A stretch of 64,000 nucleotides of DNA from Microbacterium sp. EST19A (GCF_019969685.1 NZ_JAHXYZ010000005.1:62001-126000), one strand, 5' to 3'. Counted from the stretch's first letter, positions 17,513-27,239 are shown. The notes: generated from the letters alone by a model not told the origin. Made by a program: numbers and translations.

Positions 17513-18259
17513 TCAGTCGCCGGCGAGCGACGCTGCGCCGATGATGCCCGAATTGTTGCGGTGGATCGCCGGAACGATCGGGGTCTTGAGCTCGAGCAGC
17601 GGGAGGAAATCGCCGGCGTTCTTCGACACGCCGCCGCCGACCACGAACAGGTCGGGGCTGAAGAGGAACTCGATGTGGGAGTAGAACGCCTGCAGCCTCT
17701 CGGCCCAGGCCTCCCAGCTCAGGTTCTCGCGCTCCCGCGCAGACGTCGCCGCCCACTGCTCGACGGACTCGTACTCGCGGAAGTTCAGGTGCCCGAGCTC
17801 CGTGTTGGGGAGCAGCACGCCGTCGTAGATGAACGCCGATCCGATGCCGGTGCCGAGGGTGGTGAGGAGCGTGAGACCGCGGACGTCCCTGGCTGCGCCG
17901 TGGCGGGCCTCGGCGACGCCGGCCGCGTCGGCGTCGTTCACGAAGACGATGTTGCGGCCGAGTCCGTCACGGAAGAAGCGCTCCGCGTCGAAGTCGAGCC
18001 ATTCCTTGGAGACGTTCGCGGCGGACAGGGTCTTCCCGCGCTTGACGATGGCCGGGAAGGCGACACCGAGCGGCATCGTCGAGTCGTGCACGTCGAGCGT
18101 CTTCAGCACCGACTGCACCGCGACGAGCACGTCCTGCGGGGATGCACCCTCGGGAGTGGGGACGCGCACGCGGTCAGAGGCCATGGTGCCGTGCGTCAGG
18201 TCGACGATTCCTGCTTTGATTCCCGTGCCGCCGATGTCGACGCCGATCGCTTTTGCCAT
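17513..18259 (-). CDS. ppgK: Polyphosphate glucokinase (ROK family)
   Basis: PpgK phosphorylates glucose with polyphosphate or ATP and is typical of actinobacteria. The 248-residue protein starts KAIGVDIGGTGIKAG, has the phosphate motif TLGTGIGSAF, the conserved ELGHL, and the C-terminal VVGGGVSKNAGDF. Length fits PpgK and is shorter than most ROK sugar kinases. The ATG at 18259 is preferred over the longer frame because the DIGGTG element then lies at residue 8 and a TAAGCT -10 sits seven bases upstream. Confidence 0.93.
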   Translation of the reverse strand: MAKAIGVDIGGTGIKAGIVDLTHGTMASDRVRVPTPEGASPQDVLVAVQSVLKTLDVHDSTMPLGVAFPAIVKRGKTLSAANVSKEWLDFDAERFFRDGLGRNIVFVNDADAAGVAEARHGAARDVRGLTLLTTLGTGIGSAFIYDGVLLPNTELGHLNFREYESVEQWAATSARERENLSWEAWAERLQAFYSHIEFLFSPDLFVVGGGVSKNAGDFLPLLELKTPIVPAIHRNNSGIIGAASLAGD

Positions 18260-18266
18260 GAGCGAT

Positions 18267-18272
18267 AGCTTA
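18267..18272 (-). promoter_or_regulatory. -10 hexamer TAAGCT, leaderless-type, for ppgK
   Basis: On the minus strand TAAGCT ends seven bases before the ppgK ATG, leaving no room for a ribosome binding site. Confidence 0.5.
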
Positions 18273-18327
18273 GCGACCACGGCACACGCCAGTAGGATCG
18301 ATGACATCACGCGAAGAAGGGGCAGCT

Positions 18328-18555
18328 ATGTCTGACGGCGACGAAAAGTACTGGTACAACTCCGAGACCGGTCAGGTCGAATTCGGCATGATCTCGCCCT
18401 CTGTCGACCGGGTCGGCCCGTTCGACACCGCAGCCGAGGCAGCCCGTGCGCCCGAGGTGGTCGAGCAGCGTTCGCGCGCCTGGGCCGAGGAAGAGGCCGC
18501 AGAGCAGGGCTGGGACGCGAAGTCCTCCGACGCAAAGGGCCAGGGCGCAGAGTAG
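18328..18555 (+). CDS. Small SPOR-like protein
   Basis: The 75-residue soluble protein (KYWYNSETGQVEFGMISP, then VGPFDTAAEAARAPE) matches short actinobacterial proteins often labelled SPOR domain-containing. No signal peptide or membrane segment is seen, so peptidoglycan binding is doubtful. AAGAAGGGG precedes the ATG, with TAGGAT at 18293-18298 as likely -10. It is two bases from glnA2 and probably cotranscribed. Confidence 0.8.
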   Translation: MSDGDEKYWYNSETGQVEFGMISPSVDRVGPFDTAAEAARAPEVVEQRSRAWAEEEAAEQGWDAKSSDAKGQGAE

Positions 18556-18557
18556 TC

Positions 18558-19895
18558 ATGGACAAGCAGAGGGACTTCGTCCTCCGGACCATCGAGGAGC
18601 GCGGCGTCAAGTTCGTGCGCCTGTGGTTCACCGATGTCATCGGCACGCTCAAGTCGGTCGCGATCGCGCCGGCCGAGGTCGAGGGCGCCTTCGCCGAGGG
18701 CATCGGATTCGACGGTTCGGCGATCGAGGGCCTCACGCGCAGTCACGAGTCCGATCTGCTCGCTCAGCCCGACCCGACGACGTTCCAGACACTGCCGTGG
18801 CGCGGGGAGATCGATCCGACCGCGCGCATGTTCTGCGACCTCACGACCCCCGACGGGCAGCCGGCGGTCGCCGACCCGCGGCAGGTCCTCAAGCGCACGC
18901 TGGCCAAGGCCGCCGATGCCGGCTTCACCTTCTACACGCACCCCGAGATCGAGTTCTACCTGCTCAAGTCGTCGTCGTTCGGCCCCGAGGGGCCGGTGCC
19001 GGTCGACTCCGCCGGCTACTTCGACAACGTGCCCGGCGGCACCGCGCACGACTTCCGTCGTCGCTCGGTGCGGATGCTGGAAGACCTCGGCATCTCCGTG
19101 GAGTTCAGCCACCACGAGGGCGGACCCGGTCAGAACGAGATCGACCTCCGCTACGCCGACGCGCTCACCACGGCCGACAACATCATGACCTTCCGCACGG
19201 TGATCAAGGAGGTGGCGATCGAGCAGGGCGTCTACGCGACGTTCATGCCGAAGCCTCTCAGTGGCCACCCGGGCAGCGGCATGCACACGCACATGTCCCT
19301 GTTCGAGGGCGACCAGAACGCCTTCTACGAGGAGGGCGCGAAGTACCAGCTCTCCAAGACCGGACGCCACTTCATCGCCGGTCTCCTGCGTCACGCGAAC
19401 GAGATCGCCGCCGTGACGAATCAGTTCGTGAACTCGTACAAGCGCCTCTGGGGCGGCGATGAGGCCCCGAGCTTCGTCACGTGGGGCCACGCGAACCGTT
19501 CGGCGCTCGTGCGGGTGCCGATGTACAAGCCGAACAAGGGGCAGTCCTCGCGCGTCGAGTACCGCGCTCTCGACTCGGCGGCCAACCCGTACCTCGCGTA
19601 CTCGCTGCTGCTCGCGGCGGGCCTGAAGGGCATCGAAGAGGGCTACGAGCTCCCGCCCGAGGCCGAGGACAACGTGTGGGCGCTGAGCGACGCCGAACGG
19701 CGCGCGCTGGGCTATTCCGCCCTTCCGGCGAGCCTCGATCACGCGCTCGAGTTCATGGAGGGGTCCGAACTCGTCGCCGAGACGCTGGGCGAGCAGGTGT
19801 TCAACTACGTCCTGCTCAACAAGCGCAAGGAGTGGGAGGCCTACCGCGGTCAGGTCACGCCGCTGGAGCTGAAGAACAACCTCGAACTCCTCTGA
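18558..19895 (+). CDS. glnA: Type I glutamine synthetase, GlnA2-like
   Basis: The 445-residue protein is a type I glutamine synthetase: GFDGSAIEGLTRS, HPEIEFYLL, the glutamate/ammonium region GQNEIDLRYADAL, the ATP region KPLSGHPGSGMHTHMS, and RVEYRALDSAANPYLAYSL. Its size and position directly before glnE match mycobacterial glnA2 (Rv2222c-glnE order), so it is called GlnA2-like. It lacks the extra segment of the GlnA1 type. A Tyr is present in GYELPPEAED, at the position of the adenylylation loop. Its physiological role relative to GlnA1 is unknown here. Confidence 0.9.
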   Translation: MDKQRDFVLRTIEERGVKFVRLWFTDVIGTLKSVAIAPAEVEGAFAEGIGFDGSAIEGLTRSHESDLLAQPDPTTFQTLPWRGEIDPTARMFCDLTTPDGQPAVADPRQVLKRTLAKAADAGFTFYTHPEIEFYLLKSSSFGPEGPVPVDSAGYFDNVPGGTAHDFRRRSVRMLEDLGISVEFSHHEGGPGQNEIDLRYADALTTADNIMTFRTVIKEVAIEQGVYATFMPKPLSGHPGSGMHTHMSLFEGDQNAFYEEGAKYQLSKTGRHFIAGLLRHANEIAAVTNQFVNSYKRLWGGDEAPSFVTWGHANRSALVRVPMYKPNKGQSSRVEYRALDSAANPYLAYSLLLAAGLKGIEEGYELPPEAEDNVWALSDAERRALGYSALPASLDHALEFMEGSELVAETLGEQVFNYVLLNKRKEWEAYRGQVTPLELKNNLELL

Positions 19896-19904
19896 GCGTC
19901 GCGC

Positions 19905-22880
19905 ATGGCCCGTCCGGACGATTCCGTCTCTCTCTCCGCTCTGGCCAGGCTCGGCTTCGCCGAGCTGAGCGAGGCGGCAGCATCCCTGTCGGAGCTGGCG
20001 AGCATCCTCGACATCTCGAGGGCGTCGTTGCTCGAAGGCGCGGATGCCGCGGATCCCGATGCCGCCGTGCGCGGGATGGTGCGCGTCGCCCGTCGGGATG
20101 CGGTGCCGCTGAAGGCGCTCCTCGACGATGCCGAGTCGCGCCACCGCGTGTGGCGGGTCTTCGGTGCCTCGGAGGGTCTCGCCGACTTCTTCCTCCGGCA
20201 TCCGGACCAGCTCACGGTGCTGGGGGAGTCGAACGCGGCTCTCCCGACCCCGGCGGCGCTTCGCACGCACATGCTGGACGCGGTCGGAACCCAGGACGGG
20301 TTCGCGCGCTCCGGCGATGACGCGGCCGTGGTCGCCGTGCGCGTCGCGTATCGCCGGAGCCTCGCGGCCATCGCCGCCTACGACCTGACTCACCCGGAAC
20401 CGCAGACCGAGGTCGCCGGTGTGTCGGCCGCACTGGCGGACGCCGCGGGAGCGGCACTCGAGGCCTCCCTGGCGATCGCCCGCGCGCGTGTCCGAGACAC
20501 CGTCCCGGCGGAGCAGGTCGCCGCCACGCGGCTCGCGATCATCGGGATGGGGAAGTCCGGAGCCCGGGAGCTGAACTACGTCAGCGATGTGGACGTCATC
20601 TTCGTCGGCGGGACGATCGACGAAGAGGTCGTCGCCGAGCCGCGGGCGATCGACATCGCCACCCGATTGGCCCGCGAGACGATGCGGGGCCTCGACAGCA
20701 TCGAGGTCGAGCCGCCGCTGTGGGAGGTCGACGCCAACCTGCGCCCCGAGGGCAAGCAGGGTGCCCTGGTGCGCTCGCTCGCCTCCCATCTCGCCTATTA
20801 CGACCGCTGGGCGAAGAGCTGGGAGTTCCAGGCGCTGCTGAAGGCGCGACCGCTCGCCGGAGATCCCGAGCTCGGCGCGGAGTACATCGCGGCCGTGCAG
20901 CCGAAGATCTGGTCGAGTGCCGCCCGCGAGGACTTCGTCGAGAGCGTCCAGAAGATGCGGGAACGCGTGACCGAGCACATCGACCCGGAGGACGCGCCCT
21001 ATCAGCTGAAGCTCGGCGCGGGCGGGTTGCGTGACATCGAGTTCACGGTGCAGCTGCTCCAGCTCGTGCACGGACTGACCGACGAGTCGCTGCGCACCCG
21101 CGGCACACTCGAGAGCCTCGACGCGCTCGTCGCCGGGGGCTACATCGGACGAGCGGATGCCGCGACGTTCGCGGACGACTACCGCGTCCTGCGGCTGATG
21201 GAGCACCGCCTGCAGCTGCGTGAGCTCAGTCGCACCCATCTCCTGCCGCGGACGCCCGCGGGACTGCGCGTGCTGGCCCGCAGCACGGGCCTGGCCGAGA
21301 GCGGCGAGGGCATCTGGAGCCGGTGGGAGAGCGTGCGCCGCGAGGTGCGCGAGATCCACACGCGCCTGTTCTACCGCCCGCTCCTCAGCGCCGTCGCCGG
21401 GCTCCCCGAGGAGGAGCGCACGCTCTCGGCCGCGCAGGCGCACGATCGCCTGGCCGCCATCGGCTTCCGCGATCCGGCGGGAGCACTGCGGCACATCGGC
21501 GCACTGACCACCGGGCTCAGCCGCAAGGTGACGATCCAACGCGCGCTGATGCCGATCATGGTGCGCTGGTTCGCCGACGGCAGCGACCCCGACTACGCCC
21601 TCATCGCGTTCCGGCGGATCAGCGAGCGGCTGGGGGACACGCCGTGGTTCCTGCGCATGCTCCGCGACTCGTCCGGAGCCGCCGAGAGCCTGACGCGCCT
21701 GCTGTCGTCATCCCGCTACATCGGCGAGCTGATGGAGTGGATCCCCGAATCGGTCGCATGGCTCGACAGCGCCGAGCGCCTGCGTCCGAGAGGAGCGGCC
21801 GCGCTCGACGAGGAGGCGCGCGCGATCCAGACGCGCCACGAGACGGTCACCGATGCGCTGCGTGCCGTTCGCGCCCTGCGACGCCGCGAGCTGCTGCGCA
21901 CGGCCATGGGAGGCGTCCTCGACGTCCTGTCGATCGAGGAGGTCGCGACCGCTCTCACCGAGATCACCGAGGTGACGATCCAGGCCGCCCTCCGTGCGGT
22001 GATCAGGGAGGTCGTCCCGCCGGAGGACGACGCCCTCGACTTCGCGGTGATCGCGATGGGTCGCTTCGGCGGCGCCGAGCTCGGCTTCGGATCCGACGCG
22101 GACATCCTGTATGTGTACGACGCCAACGGAGTCGACGGACAGCGCGCCCAGACCCTCGCGACGCAGATCGTCGCGGGGCTGCGCGAGCATCTCACGGACC
22201 ATCGCGTTCCCCTGGACCTGGATGCCGATCTCCGCCCGGAAGGCCGTCAGGGGCCCGTCGTACGGTCCATCGAGGCCTATACGGAGTACTACCGGCGCTG
22301 GTCGCTGTCCTGGGAGGCGCAGGCTCTGCTCCGCGCCCGAGGCGTCGCGGGCAGCTCGAAGCTGATCGGCCGGTTCACGGTGCTCGCGGACTCGATCCGC
22401 TATCCCGAGACCGTCGACCTGCAGGGCACGCGTGAGATCAAGCGGATCAAGGCGCGGGTCGAGGGGGAGAGGCTGCCCCAGGGCGCCGATCCGCGTCGAC
22501 ACCTCAAGCTGGGTCCCGGCACCCTCAGCGACGTCGAATGGCTCGTGCAGCTGTTCCAGCTCCAGCACGCGCATGACGTTCCCGGGCTGCGCACGACGTC
22601 GACGATCTCCGCGTTGGGCGCTGCGGTCGAGGCCGGCCTGGTGCCCGAGAGCGATGCCGAGCTCCTCCGAGAAGCGTGGCGCCTGGCGAGCCGGCTCCGC
22701 TCGGCGATCACGCTCCTGACCGGGAAGACCAGCGACGTGCTGCCGGCCGACCGCCGCGAGCTCGATGCGATCGCGCGACTCCTGGGCTATCCCGATCGCT
22801 CGGCGACCGAGCTCGAAGAGGACTATCTCGGAGTCACCCGGCGGGCGCGAAAGGCGTTCGAGCACCTCTTCTACGGCTGA
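19905..22880 (+). CDS. glnE: Glutamine synthetase adenylyltransferase/deadenylylase
   Basis: GlnE adenylylates glutamine synthetase when nitrogen is plentiful and reverses this on nitrogen limitation. The 991-residue protein has the two expected nucleotidyltransferase domains. The deadenylylase half has GMGKSGARELNYVSDVDVIF near residue 216. The adenylylase half has GRFGGAELGFGSDADILYVY near residue 720. Each is followed by its helical bundle. Length is normal. Its likely target is GlnA1 at 27240. It begins nine bases after glnA2. Confidence 0.96.
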   Translation: MARPDDSVSLSALARLGFAELSEAAASLSELASILDISRASLLEGADAADPDAAVRGMVRVARRDAVPLKALLDDAESRHRVWRVFGASEGLADFFLRHPDQLTVLGESNAALPTPAALRTHMLDAVGTQDGFARSGDDAAVVAVRVAYRRSLAAIAAYDLTHPEPQTEVAGVSAALADAAGAALEASLAIARARVRDTVPAEQVAATRLAIIGMGKSGARELNYVSDVDVIFVGGTIDEEVVAEPRAIDIATRLARETMRGLDSIEVEPPLWEVDANLRPEGKQGALVRSLASHLAYYDRWAKSWEFQALLKARPLAGDPELGAEYIAAVQPKIWSSAAREDFVESVQKMRERVTEHIDPEDAPYQLKLGAGGLRDIEFTVQLLQLVHGLTDESLRTRGTLESLDALVAGGYIGRADAATFADDYRVLRLMEHRLQLRELSRTHLLPRTPAGLRVLARSTGLAESGEGIWSRWESVRREVREIHTRLFYRPLLSAVAGLPEEERTLSAAQAHDRLAAIGFRDPAGALRHIGALTTGLSRKVTIQRALMPIMVRWFADGSDPDYALIAFRRISERLGDTPWFLRMLRDSSGAAESLTRLLSSSRYIGELMEWIPESVAWLDSAERLRPRGAAALDEEARAIQTRHETVTDALRAVRALRRRELLRTAMGGVLDVLSIEEVATALTEITEVTIQAALRAVIREVVPPEDDALDFAVIAMGRFGGAELGFGSDADILYVYDANGVDGQRAQTLATQIVAGLREHLTDHRVPLDLDADLRPEGRQGPVVRSIEAYTEYYRRWSLSWEAQALLRARGVAGSSKLIGRFTVLADSIRYPETVDLQGTREIKRIKARVEGERLPQGADPRRHLKLGPGTLSDVEWLVQLFQLQHAHDVPGLRTTSTISALGAAVEAGLVPESDAELLREAWRLASRLRSAITLLTGKTSDVLPADRRELDAIARLLGYPDRSATELEEDYLGVTRRARKAFEHLFYG

Positions 22881-22929
22881 TCGCGCGCCTGAGTTTGCAG
22901 TATCCGGCGCGGTGACTCAAGCTGACGCT

Positions 22930-23850
22930 ATGACCCACGCACGCATCGGCATCGTCTGGAACCCCTCGAAGGTGGAGCAGGAGGTTCTGCAGGACGCGGT
23001 GAGCAGCGTATTCGACGAGGACACCGATGTCCGCTGGTGGGAGACGACCCCGGAGGATCCGGGCCGCGGCATGGCGCGTGAGGCGCTCGAGGACGACCGC
23101 GACATCGTCATCGCCGTCGGCGGCGACGGCACTGTCCGCGCGGTCGCCGAGTCGCTGGCCGGTTCGGAGACGGCGCTCGGGATCGTCCCGCAGGGCACGG
23201 GCAACCTCCTCGCGCGCAACCTCGAGGTGCCCCTCAACGACGTGAAGGCCGCGCTCGAGCGCGTGCGCGACGGTGAGCCCCGTCGTATCGACCTGGGCTG
23301 GGTGTCGTACGACGGCACCGAGCACGCCTTCGCCGTGATGGTCGGCTTCGGCGTCGACGCGCAGATGCTCGTCGAGACCGACGACGACCTCAAGTCGAAG
23401 GCCGGATGGCTGGCCTACGTCGAGGCGATGGGCCGCGCTCTGGCCGGGACCGAGATGACCGACATCACGCTCGCGATCGACGGCGAGAAGGCGGTCGCCG
23501 TGCGCGGTCACACCATGCTGATCGGCAACTGCGGAATGGTGCAGGGCGGCATCCGCCTGCTTCCCGACGCCGTGCTCGATGACGGCAAGCTCGACGTGCT
23601 GATGATCAGCGCCGACGGTGCGCTGCAGTGGCTCGACACTCTCCGGTCGTTCGTCTGGGACAACGGCATCCGTCGTCTCTTCGGCGCCACCGATGAGGCC
23701 GTCAGCACCGACTCGGCCCGCCACCTGCCGGTGGAGAACATCTCGGTCGAGCTGAAGACGCCGCTGGTGTTCGAGATCGACGGGGAGGACATGGGCGAGG
23801 TGTCCGCGTTCGACGTGCGTGTGCAGCCGGGCGCTCTGCTCGTCCGCTGA
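22930..23850 (+). CDS. Diacylglycerol kinase-family lipid kinase
   Basis: The 306-residue protein has the catalytic domain of DagK/YegS lipid kinases: RIGIVWNPSKVEQE, AVGGDGTVRAVAESL and IVPQGTGNLLARNL. A C-terminal beta domain contains VEISVEL-like strands and ends in a GEDMGEVSAFDVRVQPGAL element. It likely phosphorylates a diacylglycerol-like lipid, but the substrate is not readable. The ATG at 22930 places the glycine-rich loop correctly; longer starts would run into the glnE end. It has no obvious link to glnE. Confidence 0.88.
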   Translation: MTHARIGIVWNPSKVEQEVLQDAVSSVFDEDTDVRWWETTPEDPGRGMAREALEDDRDIVIAVGGDGTVRAVAESLAGSETALGIVPQGTGNLLARNLEVPLNDVKAALERVRDGEPRRIDLGWVSYDGTEHAFAVMVGFGVDAQMLVETDDDLKSKAGWLAYVEAMGRALAGTEMTDITLAIDGEKAVAVRGHTMLIGNCGMVQGGIRLLPDAVLDDGKLDVLMISADGALQWLDTLRSFVWDNGIRRLFGATDEAVSTDSARHLPVENISVELKTPLVFEIDGEDMGEVSAFDVRVQPGALLVR

Positions 23851-23873
23851 CCTGAGCCGGATTCAGCAGACGG

Positions 23874-25028
23874 TCAGAGCGCGACCTCGGGCGGGACGAC
23901 CTTCCGGTCCTGCGCGGGGAACGTGACCTTCTGCACGATGATGATGACGCTGGCCGCGACGGGGATCGCGACCAGCGCGCCGAGGATGCCGCCGAGTGCG
24001 CCGCCGGCGACCGCCGCGATCACCACGAGTGCACCGGGTACGGCCACGGCCTTGCTCATGATGCGCGGCGAGAGCACGTATGCCTCGATCTGCATGTAGA
24101 CGAGGTAGTAGATGATCGAGATCAGTGCGGTCAGCGGCGAGACGAAGAGGCAGATCAGCGAGTTGATTATCGAGGCGGTGAGGGTTCCGACGAGCGGGAT
24201 CATCGATCCGATGAAGGCGATGAGCGCCAGCAGAGCGGGCACCGGCGCACCGATGATGCTGAGGAAGATCAGACTCAGCACGCCGTTGATGAGCGCGAGG
24301 CTCGCCTGTCCGATCACGTAGCGGCCGACAGCCCCGGAGACGTCTTCCAGCAGCTCGCTGAACGTGTCGCGCTGGTAGGCGGGAACGAAGCGGGCGGCGG
24401 TGCGCTTCATGCTGCGCAGTGAAGCCATGAAGTACAGCGTGAGGATCAGCACGATGGTGATGCCGGTGAAGCCGCCGGCTATCCCGGCACCCACCGCGAA
24501 GACGCCACCGCCGATGTCGGCGTAGTTCCCTGGATCCTGGAAGAAGCCGAGCACACCCTGCACCGCGTCCTCGATGTTCGAGCCGAACTGGCCGCTGACA
24601 TCCTTGAACCAGTCGGTGTTCATGAAGTCCTGCACCATCGTCGGGCCGTTCTTGATCAGGTTGCTGATCTGCTCGACGAGAAGCGGGACGATCGCGAGGA
24701 TGATGCCGGCGAACGCCAGGACGACGGCCGCGACGACGATGGCCACCGCGGCGGCGCGCGGAAGCTTCTTCTCGATGAAACGGACGATGGGGTCGAGGCC
24801 GAGCGCGAGGAAGACGGCGACGCCGATGTACACGAGCACCGTGGCCAGCTGATTGACGATGCCGCCGATGACCAGGGCCACCAGCACGCCGAGCGCGCCA
24901 AGGAGCCCGAACATGAACGGATTGGTGCGAGCGTACGCCGCCACCGCGTTCGACGGCTGTGAGCGCTTCGCGGGCGCCGGAGCGACCGCTGCAGCATCGT
25001 TCTTCGCGATCACTCTTCTACGGCGCAT
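23874..25028 (-). CDS. AI-2E family transporter-like membrane protein
   Basis: The 384-residue protein has about eight membrane helices, a poorly structured N-terminus (KRSQPSNAVAAYA) and the family pattern: VYIGVAVFLALGLDPIVRFIEKKL, a glycine-rich core GGFTGITIVLILTLYFM, then helices including LIAFIGSMIPLVGTL. AI-2E family members include the quorum-signal exporter TqsA and Na/H antiporters, so substrate is open. A second member lies at 25973. It ends 24 bases from the lipid kinase end (convergent). Confidence 0.88.
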   Translation of the reverse strand: MRRRRVIAKNDAAAVAPAPAKRSQPSNAVAAYARTNPFMFGLLGALGVLVALVIGGIVNQLATVLVYIGVAVFLALGLDPIVRFIEKKLPRAAAVAIVVAAVVLAFAGIILAIVPLLVEQISNLIKNGPTMVQDFMNTDWFKDVSGQFGSNIEDAVQGVLGFFQDPGNYADIGGGVFAVGAGIAGGFTGITIVLILTLYFMASLRSMKRTAARFVPAYQRDTFSELLEDVSGAVGRYVIGQASLALINGVLSLIFLSIIGAPVPALLALIAFIGSMIPLVGTLTASIINSLICLFVSPLTALISIIYYLVYMQIEAYVLSPRIMSKAVAVPGALVVIAAVAGGALGGILGALVAIPVAASVIIIVQKVTFPAQDRKVVPPEVAL

Positions 25029-25113
25029 GATTCCCCCGGTCAGATGTCAGACTCATCAGTTGATCATCCCTCATCAACCCGGTCAAGCCGGTGGACACGC
25101 GAGGGCGCGGGGG

Positions 25114-25320
25114 TCAGTCCGCGTCGTCCTTCTTCTTCCCTGCCGTGTCGAACGCGATGCCGAGGCAGAGGCCGATCGAGATCCCGAACCCCATGCCGAT
25201 CGCGATGTTGTCGAACAGGAGCAACCCCATGGCCGCGCCGATCGGCAGCCCGAGGGCGATGCCGATGGCGAGACCGTTGTAGGAGGTCTTCTTGTCGGAG
25301 CCTTCTTCTGAATCGCTCAT
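25114..25320 (-). CDS. Small glycine-zipper membrane protein
   Basis: The 68-residue product has a charged start (MSDSEEGSDKKTSYNG), then two hydrophobic helices rich in spaced glycines (AIGIALGLPIGAAMGLL, MGFGISIGLCLGIAF) and a basic-acidic tail. Glycine-zipper spacing suggests tight helix packing. No named family beyond that. ATG at 25320 is preferred to an upstream in-frame start that adds a cysteine-rich, unlikely N-terminus. Confidence 0.75.
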   Translation of the reverse strand: MSDSEEGSDKKTSYNGLAIGIALGLPIGAAMGLLLFDNIAIGMGFGISIGLCLGIAFDTAGKKKDDAD

Positions 25321-25340
25321 GACAGCGAGGCTAGGCGCAC

Positions 25341-25378
25341 GCGATGCCCCCGCACATCCGTCGTGCGGGGGACATCGC
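25341..25378 (-). terminator. Terminator after pyridoxamine oxidase-like gene
   Basis: GCGATG plus CCCCCGCAC pairs with GTGCGGGGG and CATCGC, one unpaired A. It starts 8 bases after the stop at 25386 on the minus strand. Confidence 0.75.
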
Positions 25379-25385
25379 GCCGCGC

Positions 25386-25874
25386 TCACTTGCCGGGAAG
25401 CTCGACCGTCTCGTTCTCGGCGTCGTACGGCTCGCCGGTGATCTTCGACTTCACGAAGCTGAAGAGCGAGGCGAGCTTGCCGCCCGGGCTGTCCCAGTAC
25501 TCGGCGGACTCGGCCGAGAACTTCAGCAGTCCGACATCGGGGTCATCCGGGCCGTTCGTGAACCACGCCTCGACGGTCGGGCTCCACAGCTCCTTCACCT
25601 TCGCCTTGTCCTCGACGAGCTCTGCGCTTCCCGAGAGCGACACCCACGAGTCGTTCGAGCTCAGCGAGACGCCGACGCGTTCGTCCTTCGCGATGTCGGC
25701 GACGAGCGACGCGCTCCTCGAGACGAGGAACCAGAGGTCGCCGTCGAATTCGGACTCCTGCACCGTGAGCGGATGCGCGACGAGTCGATCGTTCGCGTTG
25801 CGTGTGGTGAACATCGCGAAGCGGAAGTCCTTGAGCAGCTCCGCGACCCTCTGGGTGTGGGTGGTGTCGGTCAT
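25386..25874 (-). CDS. Pyridoxamine 5'-phosphate oxidase-like general stress protein
   Basis: The 162-residue protein has the split-barrel FMN-binding fold of the general stress protein 26 type: FRFAMFTTRNANDRLVAHPL, then LWFLVSRSASLVADI, VGVSLSSNDSWVSLSGSAEL and a C-terminal part with YWDSPGGKLASLFSFVKSKI. Such proteins bind flavin, but many have no known substrate. The gene stands alone between terminator and transporter. Confidence 0.9.
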   Translation of the reverse strand: MTDTTHTQRVAELLKDFRFAMFTTRNANDRLVAHPLTVQESEFDGDLWFLVSRSASLVADIAKDERVGVSLSSNDSWVSLSGSAELVEDKAKVKELWSPTVEAWFTNGPDDPDVGLLKFSAESAEYWDSPGGKLASLFSFVKSKITGEPYDAENETVELPGK

Positions 25875-25972
25875 GAGTTCGTCCCTTTCGCGTTGGGTGG
25901 AATCTCATCCTCGGCGAGAGGAGCGCGCGTGCCGAGGGGGTTGCGCACCCGCACAGGTCGCGGTACCGCTGC

Positions 25973-27133
25973 CTATTCCTCGACCCGCTCGCGAGGCGAC
26001 GGCTGAACTCTCTCGTCGCGCTTCTGCCTGAACGGTCGCGCGGGAGTGTCGGGTCCGTCCCAGACCGTGATGATTCCCCAGGCCGCTGCAGCGAGAGGCA
26101 CGGAGAGGACCGCGCCCACGATGCCGCCCAGGATGGTGCCGGCGGTGAGGGCGAGCAGGATGACCAGAGCGTGCAGCTTGAGCGATCGCGCCATCACGAC
26201 CGGCTGCAGGAAGTTGCCTTCCAGCTGGTTCACGAGGACCACGATCCCGACCACGATCAGCGCTGCGACGGGCCCGTGGGTGACGAGGGCGACGAGGGCG
26301 GCGAGAATACCGGCGGCGGTCGCCCCGACCAAGGGGATGAACGCGGTCAGGAAGACGATGACGGCCAGTGGCAGCGCCAGGGGGATCTGCAGGATCGCGA
26401 GACCGATGCCGATCCCGAGCGCGTCCGCGGCCGCGACGATCGACGTGCCGCGGATGTAGCTGCCGAACACGTCGACGCTCTTGTCGCCGATGCGGCGTGC
26501 ACGGGCGTAGCTCTCGCCGCTGAAGGGACGCAGCAGAAACTCCCAGATGCGTGGCCCGTCCTTCAGGAAGAAGAACAGCACCACGATCATCAGGACGAGG
26601 CCGGTGAAGAAGCTCGCCGTCGCGGAGACTCCGGCCAGAGCGCCCTGCCCGAAGGAGGAGCTCGTCAGGAAATCCTGCGCCGACGCCCACACATCGTCGA
26701 GGTCGATCGCGTCGATGTCGAACGGCAGGGTGCCGAGCCAGTCCGTCACTTGGGAGATGCCGTCCGTGGCGGATTCGACGAGGTCATCCCACTGGTTGCG
26801 GACCGTGAGCACGATCACCCAGATGACGCCGCCGAGCACAGCGATGATCCCGATGAGAGCGATCCAGGTCGCGAGGATCGAGGGGACTCCACGTCGACGC
26901 ATCAGGCTGACGAGCGGGTGGATCGCGCACGCGAGGATCAGCGCGATCGTCACCGGGATGAACACCAGCGACAGCTGAGTGATGACGAGCACTCCGACGG
27001 CCACGAGGGCGAGGACGGCGAGCGTCTGCAGGCTGCGTGTCGCGACGAGGCCGAAACCGCGAGCCCACAGGCCCTTCACGGGCGGTACCGGTGCCTCGGG
27101 GTCCTGCGGTCGTCGAAATATCGGGAACATCAT
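25973..27133 (-). CDS. AI-2E family transporter-like membrane protein (second copy)
   Basis: The 386-residue protein has the same fold as the gene at 23874: an N-terminal helix pair (LAVLALVAVGVLVITQLSL), AIHPLVSLMRRRGVP, a large loop, then VLMIVVLFFFLKDGPRIW and a glycine-rich block VIFLTAFIPLVGATAAGI. The two are clearly diverged, so not a recent duplication. Substrate unknown. The start is at 27133 (MMFPIFRR). Confidence 0.88.
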   Translation of the reverse strand: MMFPIFRRPQDPEAPVPPVKGLWARGFGLVATRSLQTLAVLALVAVGVLVITQLSLVFIPVTIALILACAIHPLVSLMRRRGVPSILATWIALIGIIAVLGGVIWVIVLTVRNQWDDLVESATDGISQVTDWLGTLPFDIDAIDLDDVWASAQDFLTSSSFGQGALAGVSATASFFTGLVLMIVVLFFFLKDGPRIWEFLLRPFSGESYARARRIGDKSVDVFGSYIRGTSIVAAADALGIGIGLAILQIPLALPLAVIVFLTAFIPLVGATAAGILAALVALVTHGPVAALIVVGIVVLVNQLEGNFLQPVVMARSLKLHALVILLALTAGTILGGIVGAVLSVPLAAAAWGIITVWDGPDTPARPFRQKRDERVQPSPRERVEE

Positions 27134-27185
27134 CCAGCACTCCTCAAATAGCCGCGGTCACGCCACCGTATCGTGCAGACGACGA

Positions 27186-27220
27186 GAAGCCCGCCCCAGC
27201 GCGAGGCTGGGGCGGGCTTC
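27186..27220 (-). terminator. Terminator of glnA1
   Basis: Fifteen-base perfect stem, GAAGCCCGCCCCAGC with loop GCGAG, 20 bases after the glnA stop. Confidence 0.88.
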
Positions 27221-27239
27221 CGTGCCGGTCTGCGAGATG

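Noticed and set aside
18372..21539. A 1055-codon minus-strand open frame opposite glnA2 and glnE
   Set aside because: Both plus-strand genes are full length with all motifs; the antisense product resembles nothing.
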